24,155 nt of DNA, taken from assembly GCA_949288625.1 (NCBI GenBank), contig CASEKZ010000050.1, positions 1 to 24,155 on the forward strand, in the 5' to 3' direction. This document shows positions 1 to 7,564 of this stretch, one piece after another. The translations under genes were made by a program, and so were the position numbers. How positions within the stretch are numbered: the stretch's first letter is position 1; the number at the start of each line of letters is the position of its first letter. Under the pieces are notes generated by a model. That model was not told the origin of the DNA and made no database searches. It worked only from the letters and a program-made list of their open reading frames with translations. This DNA comes from an uncultured bacterium. Its GTDB lineage: Bacteria > Bacillota_I > Bacilli_A > RF39 > UBA660.

Positions 1-142
1 TTATAAATGCAAAAATATAAGTACGGTGGCGACCATCGGAATTTAAGCCTGCCAAAGAAGTAAGAATACTTAGTCTATGAAGCAGGAACGCTTGATCGGT
101 GACGACCAATGCGCAAAATTTTTAATTTTGCTTTTGTTCTAA
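1..142 (+). pseudogene. Decayed 3' end of an IS200/IS605-type tnpB (possibly with its omega-RNA region)
   Basis: Read from base 2, the frame gives short blocks that resemble the extreme C-terminus of TnpB proteins: a TVATIGI segment, an AC dipeptide, then SMKQE, ending at TAA 140-142. Two in-frame stops interrupt it, TAA at 44-46 and TAG at 71-73. Each is one substitution away from a plausible codon (GAA or CAG). A small hairpin follows, as at the right ends of these elements. In TnpB systems the guide RNA overlaps this part of the gene, so the stretch could be kept as RNA even after the protein was lost. The call rests on weak similarity over about 40 codons, and the upstream part lies outside the window. 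An unrelated structured RNA end is the main alternative. Confidence 0.35.
113..136 (+). terminator. Small hairpin ahead of lon
   Basis: GCAAAAT (113-119) pairs perfectly with ATTTTGC (125-131) around a 5-base loop and is followed by TTTTG. It could be a weak intrinsic terminator for upstream transcription or the terminal hairpin of the TnpB-type element. It lies about 40 bases before the lon promoter. Confidence 0.4.
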
Positions 143-171
143 AATTATCATGCGTAATTGCGACAATTTTC

Positions 172-199
172 TTGACTTTTTATACACATGGTTTATAAT
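172..199 (+). promoter_or_regulatory. SigA-type promoter of lon
   Basis: TTGACT (172-177) and TATAAT (194-199) are separated by 16 bases, placing transcription start near 206, about 33 bases before the lon start codon. No CtsR-type heat-shock operator (tandem GGTCAAA-like heptads) is visible around it. Confidence 0.75.
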
Positions 200-238
200 A
201 AAAAGTAAAATTTGTATTTGCAGAAAGGAAGGTTGTTC

Positions 239-2575
239 ATGAACAAGAATGGTTTACCAATAATATTATTAAGAGGAATAGTAGTACTTCCTTATGCGGA
301 GTTAAAAATAGATTTAATTGAGGAATTAGATACGAGGATAATAGAACTTGCCAATCAAAATCATGATGGTTTGGTACTTTTGGTTTCACCAGAAAATTAC
401 TCGGAAGAAAGAATTGAAATAAACAAATTACCTAATTTAGGAGTAATAGGAAAAATCACTAAAAAAACGACTTTACCAAACGGGTGTATAAGGGTTACCA
501 TCGAAGGGGTTAAAAGAGTTAAAATAGATGAATATATTTCTTATAAAGGAGAAAATGATGTTTTTAAAGGAATTGTTTCACAACCGGTAAGATATGCGAT
601 GGATTTATCCGATGAGGAGGCTCTTTTAAGAAAGTTAAAAACCGAAATTGAAAGATATATTAACGTTGTTCCTTATGCCTCAAATAGTATTTTAGGGGTA
701 ATTGATGATATTCAAAGTGTAAGTAAATTAGCGGACGTTGTCGCAAATTATATGCCAACTACCTTTGAAAGAAAGTATGAGTTTTTAAAAACGGTTAATC
801 CGCATACAAGGGTAATGATGAACCTTGAGGATATACAAAAGGAATTAGACGTATTTGAAATAGAAAAAAAACTTGATGCAAAATTAAAAAAAGAACTTGA
901 TAATTCTCAAAAAGAATTTATATTAAGAGAAAAAATAAGACTAATAAAAGAAGAACTAGGAGATATATCATCAAGGGACGATGACATAAACGAAATAAGG
1001 GAAAAGCAAAAGAAACTAAAGGCTCCTAAAAACGTCATTGATAAGTTGAATCGTGAAATAAAAAAATATGAATCTACTCCATCAGCATCTCCAGAAGTTG
1101 GAATAATACGTAATTACATCGACGTGTTAATTAATTTGCCATGGAACTTGTATACGAAGGATAACACGGATTTAAAAAAGGTAAGAGAAGTACTTGATGA
1201 TTCACATTATGGTTTATCTGATATAAAAGAAAGAATAATAGAATATTTAGCGGTCAAAAAAAGAAGTGTAAGTGGTAATGCTCCAATAATCTGTTTAGTT
1301 GGGCCTCCTGGTGTTGGTAAAACATCACTTGCAAAATCTATCGCTGATGCGATGAAACGTAAATTTGTTAAAATATCAGTTGGAGGAGTAAATGATCCAG
1401 CGGAAATAATTGGTCACAGAAGAACCTACATGGGGGCTAATCCTGGTAGAATAATAAATGCTCTTAAAAAGTGTGGTTCAAGTAATCCCGTTTTCTTAAT
1501 AGATGAGGTAGACAAGATGACCAAGGACATTAAAGGTGATCCCGCAAGTAGTTTGCTTGAGGTTTTAGATCCAGAACAAAATGCTACCTTTTATGATAAT
1601 TACGTAGAAGAACCATATGATTTATCTAAGGTAATGTTCATTTTAACAGCTAATTACATAGAACAAATTCCAGAAGAATTAAAAGATAGGTTAGAAATAA
1701 TTAAACTATCTAGCTATACGGAGTACGAAAAGCTTTTTATCGCGAAAAACCATCTTATAAAGTTAGGCCTTAAGGAGTATAAACTTGATTCTTCTAATAT
1801 AAAATTTAGTGATGAAATAATACTTAATATAATAGAAAAATACACTAAGGAAGCTGGAGTGCGTGAACTTAAAAGAATGATAGATAAGGTAATTAGAAGG
1901 TATGTTAAAAACATGATTGAAGATGATAAAGATACTATAAACGTAAGGGTTACCGATAAAAAACTAGAAGAATTTTTAGGTAAACCAAAGTATGAAAACA
2001 GCGAGTTTTTATCAAATGATACGCCTGGGGTTGTAAATGGTCTTGCGTATACTTCGTATGGTGGTGATATATTACCTTTGGAAGTTGTAACCTATGAATC
2101 CAAAGATAAAGTTAAAATAACTGGTAATTTAGGAGACGTAATGAAAGAAAGTGCTTTCGTTGTGTTAGGACATATAAAAAGTCATACTAAAGAATACAAG
2201 ATAGATTTATCAAAACTTGATAATTTGTGTATTCACATTAATGCCGTTGAAACGGCCATCCCAAAGGATGGTCCATCAGCGGGTATAGCACTTACTACAG
2301 CCGTTATTAGTTCTGTTTTAAATGTTACGGTTCCATCATGTTACGCGATGACGGGGGAAATGACCTTAACTGGAAAGATTCTTCCAATCGGAGGATTAAA
2401 AGAAAAAATAACGGGTGCTTATTTATCAGGTGCAAGGACTTTTATTATTCCAAAGAAAAACGAACGTAATTTAGATGATATTCCAAAAGAAGTAATGGAA
2501 AAGATAAAAATAATTATGGTTAGTAATTATAAAGAGATATATGATGAGTTGTTTAATAAAAAGAAGAAAAGTTAA
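239..2575 (+). CDS. lon: ATP-dependent protease Lon (LonA type)
   Basis: Cytoplasmic AAA+ serine protease that unfolds and degrades damaged and regulatory proteins. It is 778 residues, a normal LonA length. Visible in order: the N-terminal substrate-binding domain (about 1-200), a helical linker, the AAA+ module with Walker A GPPGVGKT at 355-362 and Walker B FLIDE ending near 423, then the protease domain. The catalytic dyad is Ser680 in DGPSAG and Lys723 in GGLKEK, matching E. coli Ser679/Lys722. The frame is open from a TTG at 212, but the ATG at 239 is chosen because AAAGGAAGG (224-232) sits 6 bases ahead and the protein then begins as in known Lon proteins. It has its own promoter and terminator, so it appears monocistronic. 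Confidence 0.97.
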   Translation: MNKNGLPIILLRGIVVLPYAELKIDLIEELDTRIIELANQNHDGLVLLVSPENYSEERIEINKLPNLGVIGKITKKTTLPNGCIRVTIEGVKRVKIDEYISYKGENDVFKGIVSQPVRYAMDLSDEEALLRKLKTEIERYINVVPYASNSILGVIDDIQSVSKLADVVANYMPTTFERKYEFLKTVNPHTRVMMNLEDIQKELDVFEIEKKLDAKLKKELDNSQKEFILREKIRLIKEELGDISSRDDDINEIREKQKKLKAPKNVIDKLNREIKKYESTPSASPEVGIIRNYIDVLINLPWNLYTKDNTDLKKVREVLDDSHYGLSDIKERIIEYLAVKKRSVSGNAPIICLVGPPGVGKTSLAKSIADAMKRKFVKISVGGVNDPAEIIGHRRTYMGANPGRIINALKKCGSSNPVFLIDEVDKMTKDIKGDPASSLLEVLDPEQNATFYDNYVEEPYDLSKVMFILTANYIEQIPEELKDRLEIIKLSSYTEYEKLFIAKNHLIKLGLKEYKLDSSNIKFSDEIILNIIEKYTKEAGVRELKRMIDKVIRRYVKNMIEDDKDTINVRVTDKKLEEFLGKPKYENSEFLSNDTPGVVNGLAYTSYGGDILPLEVVTYESKDKVKITGNLGDVMKESAFVVLGHIKSHTKEYKIDLSKLDNLCIHINAVETAIPKDGPSAGIALTTAVISSVLNVTVPSCYAMTGEMTLTGKILPIGGLKEKITGAYLSGARTFIIPKKNERNLDDIPKEVMEKIKIIMVSNYKEIYDELFNKKKKS

Positions 2576-2593
2576 CATTTTTCTTCTTTTTTT
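2558..2593 (+). terminator. Intrinsic terminator after lon
   Basis: An A-rich arm with AGAAGAAAA pairs with TTTTCTTCT around a GTTAACA-type loop and runs into a T tract. The lon stop codon (2573-2575) lies in the loop. Confidence 0.7.
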
Positions 2594-2625
2594 ACATATG
2601 TTTAAGTGAATGGAGATTGATATAA

Positions 2626-3372
2626 ATGAAACAAATAATACCTTTTGTAAAAGATATTAGTTTAGGTTCTAAGATTTCAGAGATAACTAGTATCGCCCTT
2701 GAACATAATTTGACAATGGAAAATAATGATTCGGTAGTTGGGACTTTTACCATTAGTGGTAAATATAAAATAAACGAGTTAAGCATTAATGAAGAGGTTT
2801 TTGAAAAGAAAGTCAACTTTGATATTACGTTAGACGATAAATATGATGCTTCAAAAGTAATGATAGACGTGGATGATTTTTATTATGAAATAGTAAACGA
2901 CGAGTATTTAAGGGTGCACATAGATGTTTTAGTAGATAACCTTATTTACTATAAAGAGCAAAAACCGGTATTAGAAGAAGAAAAAAAAGAGCTTGTTGAA
3001 ATTATAACCGAAGATGAAAAAGGCTTTTTTAGAGATGCTGATAAAAATAAAGATGAAAAGGAGAATATTATGATTACTGATAATTTGACAAACGATGGGG
3101 ATATGAAGGTTACTTTAGAAAAGGATGAAGAAAGCGAAAAAAGAAATGATGAAGAAGTCAAAATATCTAAAATAACTGATAACATTACTTCTAACTTTTT
3201 ATCTAATGAAGAAAAATATAGTACATATAAAATTCATATAATAAGAGAAAATGAAAACGTAGATACAATTATTGAAAAATATAATGTTTCTAAAGAAGAA
3301 TTAGAAAAATATAATAGTTTGGATAATGTTATAATGGGTTCTAAAATCATCGTACCACTAGTAAATGAATAA
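2626..3372 (+). CDS. SpoVID-like spore-coat morphogenesis protein with C-terminal LysM
   Basis: The 248-residue protein has three parts: an N-terminal all-beta region (about 1-115) resembling the SpoVID N-terminal domain, a strongly acidic Glu/Lys/Asp-rich linker (about 115-195), and one LysM domain (about 200-246, with YNVSKEELEKYN). In Bacillus, SpoVID helps encase the forespore with coat proteins in the mother cell. This one is less than half the Bacillus length, mostly through a shorter linker. GGAGA at 2612-2616 lies 9 bases before the ATG. The 8-base overlap with the YsxE-like gene repeats the Bacillus spoVID-ysxE pair, which is the best support for the name. There is no signal peptide. 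A generic LysM protein remains possible. Confidence 0.7.
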   Translation: MKQIIPFVKDISLGSKISEITSIALEHNLTMENNDSVVGTFTISGKYKINELSINEEVFEKKVNFDITLDDKYDASKVMIDVDDFYYEIVNDEYLRVHIDVLVDNLIYYKEQKPVLEEEKKELVEIITEDEKGFFRDADKNKDEKENIMITDNLTNDGDMKVTLEKDEESEKRNDEEVKISKITDNITSNFLSNEEKYSTYKIHIIRENENVDTIIEKYNVSKEELEKYNSLDNVIMGSKIIVPLVNE

Positions 3373-4294
3373 TAACTTGTTAAAAAACATTATAAAAAAA
3401 CAATGTCGCTCGGTAAAAAAATACGAAATAAGAAAAAATGCTATTATATATACTAATAGTGATGGAAAAATGTTTGTTGCTAAACAAAATGGAAAAAGTA
3501 GTATAATAAACACTTATAATTATCTTAATTCTAGAGGATTTGGGTACGTGCCAAGACTTGTTTATCAGGATAATGATGGATACGTTTATGAGTATGTTGA
3601 TGATTGTTTAACTCCTAATGAGCAAAGAATAAGTGACGTTGTTAAAATGGATGCACTTTTACATAATAAAACGGTGTATTATAAAGAAACTTCGCTTGAT
3701 GAGGTGAAAAAAATATATGAAAAGCTAAATAGTAAAATAGATGATGTTTTTAGCTATTATGATGAACTTGTTTTTAGTATAGAATCTTATTATTATGCCT
3801 CGCCAAGCGAATATCTTTTAATTAGAAATTGCTCAGTAATATTTTCTTGCTTGAATTTTTGTAAACAAGAACTTAAAAAATGGTATGAAATAGTAAGTAA
3901 TAAAAATAAAAAAAGAGAAGTATTATTGCATAATAACCTAGACCCAAGCCATCTGATTCGTAATCATGAAAACGTACTTATAAGCTGGGATTATGCTACT
4001 AGGGACTTACCAATTTATGATTTTATTAAGTTGTATAAAAATAACTATAATAAATATGATTTTAGCGATTTATATAAAGAATATATAAAAAGATTTCCAT
4101 TACTTAAAGAAGAAAAGATTCTTATGTTTATAATTCTTTTTATTCCAGAAAAAATAAAGTTTGATGATAATGAGCTTAAAAACACGATGGAAGTTAGTAA
4201 ATTATGTAATTATTTATTTATAACCGATAAATTATTTATGGAAAATGAGACAAAAAATACCGAAGAACAAAATCATTATGTCAACGAACAATAA
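3365..4294 (+). CDS. YsxE/CotS-family spore-coat protein, kinase-like fold, probably catalytically dead
   Basis: This 309-residue protein has the layout of aminoglycoside/choline kinase-like proteins of the CotS group: an N-lobe with the FVAKQNG strand near residue 37, a helical C-lobe, and a degenerate active-site stretch. Where active members have HGD, it has His189-Asn190-Asn191 followed by LDPSHLI, so the catalytic Asp is Asn. Where they have a metal-binding IDW, it has ISW with Ser207. It is therefore likely a pseudokinase with a structural or binding role in the coat. The start overlaps the SpoVID-like stop by 8 bases with no clear Shine-Dalgarno sequence, suggesting translational coupling. 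The adjacency and order match Bacillus spoVID-ysxE. Confidence 0.68.
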   Translation: MNNNLLKNIIKKQCRSVKKYEIRKNAIIYTNSDGKMFVAKQNGKSSIINTYNYLNSRGFGYVPRLVYQDNDGYVYEYVDDCLTPNEQRISDVVKMDALLHNKTVYYKETSLDEVKKIYEKLNSKIDDVFSYYDELVFSIESYYYASPSEYLLIRNCSVIFSCLNFCKQELKKWYEIVSNKNKKREVLLHNNLDPSHLIRNHENVLISWDYATRDLPIYDFIKLYKNNYNKYDFSDLYKEYIKRFPLLKEEKILMFIILFIPEKIKFDDNELKNTMEVSKLCNYLFITDKLFMENETKNTEEQNHYVNEQ

Positions 4295-4420
4295 AAACAC
4301 TTGAAATCTAGCACATAGTATTAATGTTAGTATTGCTTGATAAAAAGTAATAAAACAAAACGCAATTACTAAAATTAGGTATTTTGTCATTTTACCACCA
4401 AAAAAGTTATTAGGACGCAT
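4232..4420 (-). CDS. Small hypothetical membrane protein
   Basis: A 62-residue protein beginning MRPNNFFGG, followed by two hydrophobic segments (about residues 12-33 and 37-60) separated by a short CARFQ turn. It probably sits in the membrane as a hairpin. The ATG at 4418-4420 is chosen because AAGGGTG lies 6 bases upstream; the ATG six bases earlier is too close to that site. Its 3' end overlaps the convergent YsxE-like gene by 63 bases, and it lies wholly between that gene's stop and its terminator, so read-through from the plus strand would be antisense to it. I recognise no family. It could be a chance ORF, but the ribosome site and the two clean membrane segments favour a real gene. Confidence 0.5.
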   Translation of the reverse strand: MRPNNFFGGKMTKYLILVIAFCFITFYQAILTLILCARFQVFLLFVDIMILFFGIFCLIFHK

Positions 4421-4437
4421 AACCATCACCCTTACAA

Positions 4438-4446
4438 TATTATATG
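4438..4446 (-). promoter_or_regulatory. CATATAATA box upstream of the small membrane protein
   Basis: On the minus strand CATATAATA begins 18 bases before the Shine-Dalgarno/ATG region. It fits both a TATAAT-like SigA -10 and the CATANNNTA -10 of the mother-cell sporulation sigma factors. I see no convincing -35 of either type. Confidence 0.3.
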
Positions 4447-4465
4447 AAAATAAAAAATTATTGCT

Positions 4466-4497
4466 AACCATATTTTTATAAAAGTATGGTTTTTTTT
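4466..4497 (+). terminator. Intrinsic terminator of the spoVID-ysxE-like pair
   Basis: AACCATA (4466-4472) pairs with TATGGTT (4485-4491), with further A-T pairing inside, and ends in a run of T to 4497. Confidence 0.75.
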
Positions 4498-4538
4498 AGT
4501 AAAAGATGTTATGATATATTTATACTAGGAGTGGTTAT

Positions 4539-5090
4539 ATGCTTAATAACAAAGGGTTTGCTGTATCAACAATACTTTATACGTTACTGATTGCTTTTTT
4601 ACTATTTTTAGGAGCTACTTTAGCTATGTTTTCATCATCTAATAGTATTATTAGTAACGCAAACGATGATTTAATAAACGGAATTGTTTTAAATCCGCAG
4701 CAGGTTAAGCCTGTTAGTATAGATTCTAATGGAATTGCTACAGATAATTGTGTAGCAACCGGCATTACCAAAAAAGATGATGAACATTATTGGTATGAAA
4801 AAACTAATAACATATTAGTTAGAATAACAAGTAGGTATGGTGTTATGTATTGGCCAAGGGACTTTGGCGGTAATATTGAAAACGGAATTTTAACGCAAGG
4901 TAGTGATTCTAATGGAAATATTAGTGCAACTTTTACTTGTGATGGAAAATCTTGTAATCAACCGGTTAATTTAAAGAATTCAAGTAGCATTGAATTTGAA
5001 TTGAAAGTTTGTGATAAGTTATTACATAACGAGGAATATAATGATGATATTAATTGCAAGACAATACGTTTAGGAGACATTTGTGTATAA
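4539..5090 (+). CDS. Pilin-like protein with an atypical prepilin N-terminus (no Glu5)
   Basis: This 183-residue protein starts with a 6-residue leader MLNNKG followed by FAVSTILYTLL and an unbroken hydrophobic helix of about 22 residues, the plan of a type IV prepilin cut after KG. The usual Glu at mature position 5 is Thr here. The rest is a soluble beta-rich region with five cysteines, plausibly exported. AGGAGTGG lies just upstream of the ATG. Strong terminators on both sides mean it is transcribed alone. It is far from the pilus cluster but would be a candidate PilD substrate, perhaps a minor or tip component. Without Glu5 it may not polymerise like a major pilin; a simple membrane-anchored surface protein is the alternative. 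Confidence 0.6.
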   Translation: MLNNKGFAVSTILYTLLIAFLLFLGATLAMFSSSNSIISNANDDLINGIVLNPQQVKPVSIDSNGIATDNCVATGITKKDDEHYWYEKTNNILVRITSRYGVMYWPRDFGGNIENGILTQGSDSNGNISATFTCDGKSCNQPVNLKNSSSIEFELKVCDKLLHNEEYNDDINCKTIRLGDICV

Positions 5091-5102
5091 TTAAATCATT
5101 TT

Positions 5103-5131
5103 AAACATTCTTGATTTCAAGAATGTTTTTT
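5103..5131 (+). terminator. Intrinsic terminator after the pilin-like gene
   Basis: AACATTCTTG pairs perfectly with CAAGAATGTT around a 4-base loop (ATTT) and is followed by TTTT. This is a strong canonical terminator. Confidence 0.88.
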
Positions 5132-5171
5132 CTTATAAAAATAAATTATAAGTTGTATAAAAAATAAGTAT

Positions 5172-5199
5172 TTGTTATTAAAAAAATAGTTGTTATTAT
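5172..5199 (+). promoter_or_regulatory. Possible promoter of the P-loop ATPase gene
   Basis: TTGTTA (5172-5177) and TATTAT (5194-5199) are 16 bases apart in a very AT-rich intergenic stretch following a strong terminator. The match is only moderate. Confidence 0.4.
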
Positions 5200-5232
5200 A
5201 AAAATATAAATAAAAGTGATTGGAGGAATAGT

Positions 5233-6318
5233 ATGAGTGTAATAAAAATAGCATTAACTGGAGGACCAAGTGCCGGTAAAACAACTATTATTGAAGAAAT
5301 TAAAAAATACGTTAAAGATTATACTAAATATAATTTAATCGTTATACCCGAAACGGCGACGGAATTATCTGATAACTTAATAAGACCGCAAGACGTAAAA
5401 AACGCCATTGATTTTCAAGGCTCAGTGTTAGAAAGGCAAGTATTTAAAGAACAAGAAGCAAATAAAATAATTGAATATAACGAAAAAAGTGATAACGTTA
5501 TCCTTTGTGATCGTGGTGTTATGGATAACTGGGCGTATTTAAATAATCACTTAGAGTTTGATTATTTGCTAGACAAACATGGTTTAGATGAAATTAACTT
5601 ACTTGATGATTATGATTTGGTTATATATTTAGAATCAACGTCCTGTTATGAAAACTTAAAATATGAAACCGAAACTAATAAAGCAAGGTATGAAGAAAAA
5701 GAAAAAGCAAGTAAGCTAGATAAAAAGACGTTACTTTGTTGGTGTGGTCATCGTAACTTAAGAATAGTTAAGGCAAAGGAAAACTTTTCTGATAAGAAAA
5801 ACGAAGTAATAGATATTTTAAAAGAATATATAAGTGGAATAAGAAAAAGTTCATATGAAATGTACGAAATAGATGAAGCCTCTTCCGACTTAACGATGTA
5901 TGATGATAATAATTCTATGACCGTAAGTGAGTATCACTATCATTTAGGCTTAGAAGATAAAAATGGTTATGATTACGTATTAATTAAAAGGATTTATAAA
6001 GGGTATGAAAGTTACGTTTTTGTTGTTAAAAAAGTTATAAATAATGTAATTAGAATAGTTAATGATAAAAAAATCACTCAAGCAGAATTTTTGAACTTAA
6101 TAGCGAAGTATAATATTAAAAAAATAGTCAAAAAAGACGTTTTATCTAGTATATATAATGGTTTCGTTTATAAAATAGAATCATATGACGATGGTATGGT
6201 ATTGGTGTTAAATGATGAAAACAAGGGAATTATTCCAAATAATATAAAGGTATCTAGACCATTACAAAGTGCCAGCTGTTATGAGCAAAATAAATATAAT
6301 GGTAAAAAAATAAGTTAA
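5233..6318 (+). CDS. P-loop NTPase (AAA_28/NadR-like) fused to a CYTH-like domain
   Basis: A 361-residue cytoplasmic protein in two halves. The first (about 1-205) is a P-loop kinase-like domain with Walker A GGPSAGKTT at 10-18, an ETA segment after the second strand, and ILCDRGVMD near 92-100, as in AAA_28/NadR-type proteins. The second half (about 230-345) alternates charged beta strands with a NDKKITQAEFLNLI helix and an IKKIVKKD strand, resembling a CYTH (triphosphate tunnel) domain. I cannot find a clear ExExK signature, so that half may be degenerate. Such fusions may act on nucleotides or triphosphates, but the substrate is unknown. GGAGGAATAGT precedes the ATG. Neighbours give no functional hint. 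Confidence 0.7.
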   Translation: MSVIKIALTGGPSAGKTTIIEEIKKYVKDYTKYNLIVIPETATELSDNLIRPQDVKNAIDFQGSVLERQVFKEQEANKIIEYNEKSDNVILCDRGVMDNWAYLNNHLEFDYLLDKHGLDEINLLDDYDLVIYLESTSCYENLKYETETNKARYEEKEKASKLDKKTLLCWCGHRNLRIVKAKENFSDKKNEVIDILKEYISGIRKSSYEMYEIDEASSDLTMYDDNNSMTVSEYHYHLGLEDKNGYDYVLIKRIYKGYESYVFVVKKVINNVIRIVNDKKITQAEFLNLIAKYNIKKIVKKDVLSSIYNGFVYKIESYDDGMVLVLNDENKGIIPNNIKVSRPLQSASCYEQNKYNGKKIS

Positions 6319-6351
6319 ATATGTTATCATATTGTTATAAAGGAGAAGACC

Positions 6352-7263
6352 ATGGGAATATATAATAGTAATATTGATTTTAATAAGTATAAAATGTTTT
6401 ATGCGGTATCAGAACATAAGAGTTTTTCTAAGGCAGCGGATGCACTTCACGTATCACAACCTGCTATTAGTTATTCCATAAAAGAATTGGAAGAACAATT
6501 GGGTACTAAGCTTTTTATTAGAGAATCAAAAAGTATAAAATTAACTGAAAATGGTGAAAGATTATTATCATATGTTATTAAGGCTTTTAATAACATAATA
6601 ATGGCACAAAGAGAACTACAAGAAGACAACGAAAAGTTAACTGGCAACATAAGAATTGGTATATATTCACATATTTCGCTTTTTATGTTGCCTAAATTAA
6701 TTAAAGAGTTTAATGATAAAAACCCATATGCTTCATTTGAAATTTATGCATCTTCAACCGCTGAATTAAAGGAAAAGTTGCTTAATAAGGAATTAGATTT
6801 CATTATTTTACAATACCCGTTATTTACTAATGAAACTAATTTTACCGAGGAAGTTATTTGCGAATTAGAAAATTGTTTTTTTACAACTAAGAAATATTAT
6901 GATATGTATAATAATAATGAGAATAAATTAGAAGAATATCCAATTTTACTTCCTATGAGGGGATATGAAGACATAAACTCATTAGAACTTTTATTTAAAA
7001 ATAAAAACATGATTATAAAAAATAATTTTAGGGTATATGCAACCGAGCTTTGTAAAAAAATGGTAAAAGAAGATCTTGGAATTGGTTGGGGGCTTAGAAA
7101 ATCGGTCGAAGAAGAATTAAATAGTAAAGAGTTTTATGAAATTAAAACTAATTTTGAAAGTCCAAAGACTAAATTTAGTATTTCTTATGATAAAGCTTAT
7201 TTAAATAAGACTGCAATGGTTTTTTTAAAGTATTTAAAATCTTATTTTAAAAAGAATTTTTAA
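6352..7263 (+). CDS. LysR-family transcriptional regulator
   Basis: The 303-residue protein has a typical LysR N-terminal winged helix-turn-helix (about residues 10-68, containing SFSKAADALHVSQPAISYSI and the following GTKLFIR). A linker helix and a periplasmic-binding-protein-like effector domain (about 95-300) follow, and the full family length is present. AAGGAG (6340-6345) lies 6 bases before the ATG. LysR regulators usually stand divergent to a target; here the neighbours run in the same direction, so the target cannot be read from context. The effector is unknown. Confidence 0.92.
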   Translation: MGIYNSNIDFNKYKMFYAVSEHKSFSKAADALHVSQPAISYSIKELEEQLGTKLFIRESKSIKLTENGERLLSYVIKAFNNIIMAQRELQEDNEKLTGNIRIGIYSHISLFMLPKLIKEFNDKNPYASFEIYASSTAELKEKLLNKELDFIILQYPLFTNETNFTEEVICELENCFFTTKKYYDMYNNNENKLEEYPILLPMRGYEDINSLELLFKNKNMIIKNNFRVYATELCKKMVKEDLGIGWGLRKSVEEELNSKEFYEIKTNFESPKTKFSISYDKAYLNKTAMVFLKYLKSYFKKNF

Positions 7264-7273
7264 AAATAATACC

Positions 7274-7302
7274 TTGATAAATTCTTATTAGTTTGATATA
7301 CT
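7274..7302 (+). promoter_or_regulatory. Promoter of the valS T-box leader
   Basis: TTGATA (7274-7279) and TATACT (7297-7302) with an exact 17-base spacer. Transcription would start near 7309 and run through the T-box leader. Confidence 0.78.
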
Positions 7303-7308
7303 ATTATT

Positions 7309-7540
7309 GTTTTAAAAAGCAATGAAAAAGAGGAGTAAAACAAGTTTATTTTAAAGAGAGTTAGTGCATGGTGAAAGCTAATATATATCTTGTTTGAAGG
7401 TAGCTTTGGAGCTTAATTATTGAACTTAAGTAAGTAATTACGTATTTTTCGCGTTAAGAATTATAAGTGCATATCAAAAGATATGAATTAAGGTGGTACC
7501 ATGGGAATAATCTCATCCTTTAGTAAGGATGAGTTTTTTT
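7309..7540 (+). promoter_or_regulatory. T-box riboswitch controlling valS
   Basis: This fills the 301-base gap between the LysR gene and valS. The diagnostic T-box element AAGGTGGTACCATGG (7490-7504 region) is preceded by the conserved CGTTAA...AAGTG run (7452-7468). It is followed by a terminator that the T-box competes with. In Stem I the 3' side has GAAGGTAGCTTTGGAG, giving GTA (Val) at 7400-7402 as the likely specifier codon, in agreement with the downstream gene. Uncharged tRNA-Val would bind, stabilise the antiterminator and switch valS on. The specifier position is inferred from alignment with known leaders, not from a computed fold. Confidence 0.93.
7512..7540 (+). terminator. Attenuator hairpin of the valS T-box
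   Basis: CTCATCCTT (7512-7520) pairs perfectly with AAGGATGAG (7525-7533) around loop TAGT, followed by seven T. It is the OFF-state terminator of the leader. Confidence 0.92.
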
Positions 7541-7564
7541 AATACATAAGAAAGGATGAAATTT

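Noticed and set aside
1714..1914. Minus-strand ORF of 66 codons inside lon
   Set aside because: It lies wholly opposite the conserved AAA+ region of lon, has no ribosome site, and its composition is that of a reversed coding strand. The similar minus-strand ORFs inside valS, proS, dnaG, rpoD and the spoVID-like gene were dropped for the same reason.
2595..2604. CATATGTTTA before the SpoVID-like gene as a sporulation -10
   Set aside because: It misses the final TA at the right spacing and lies so close to the ribosome site that the transcript leader would be too short. It is also in the terminator tail of lon.
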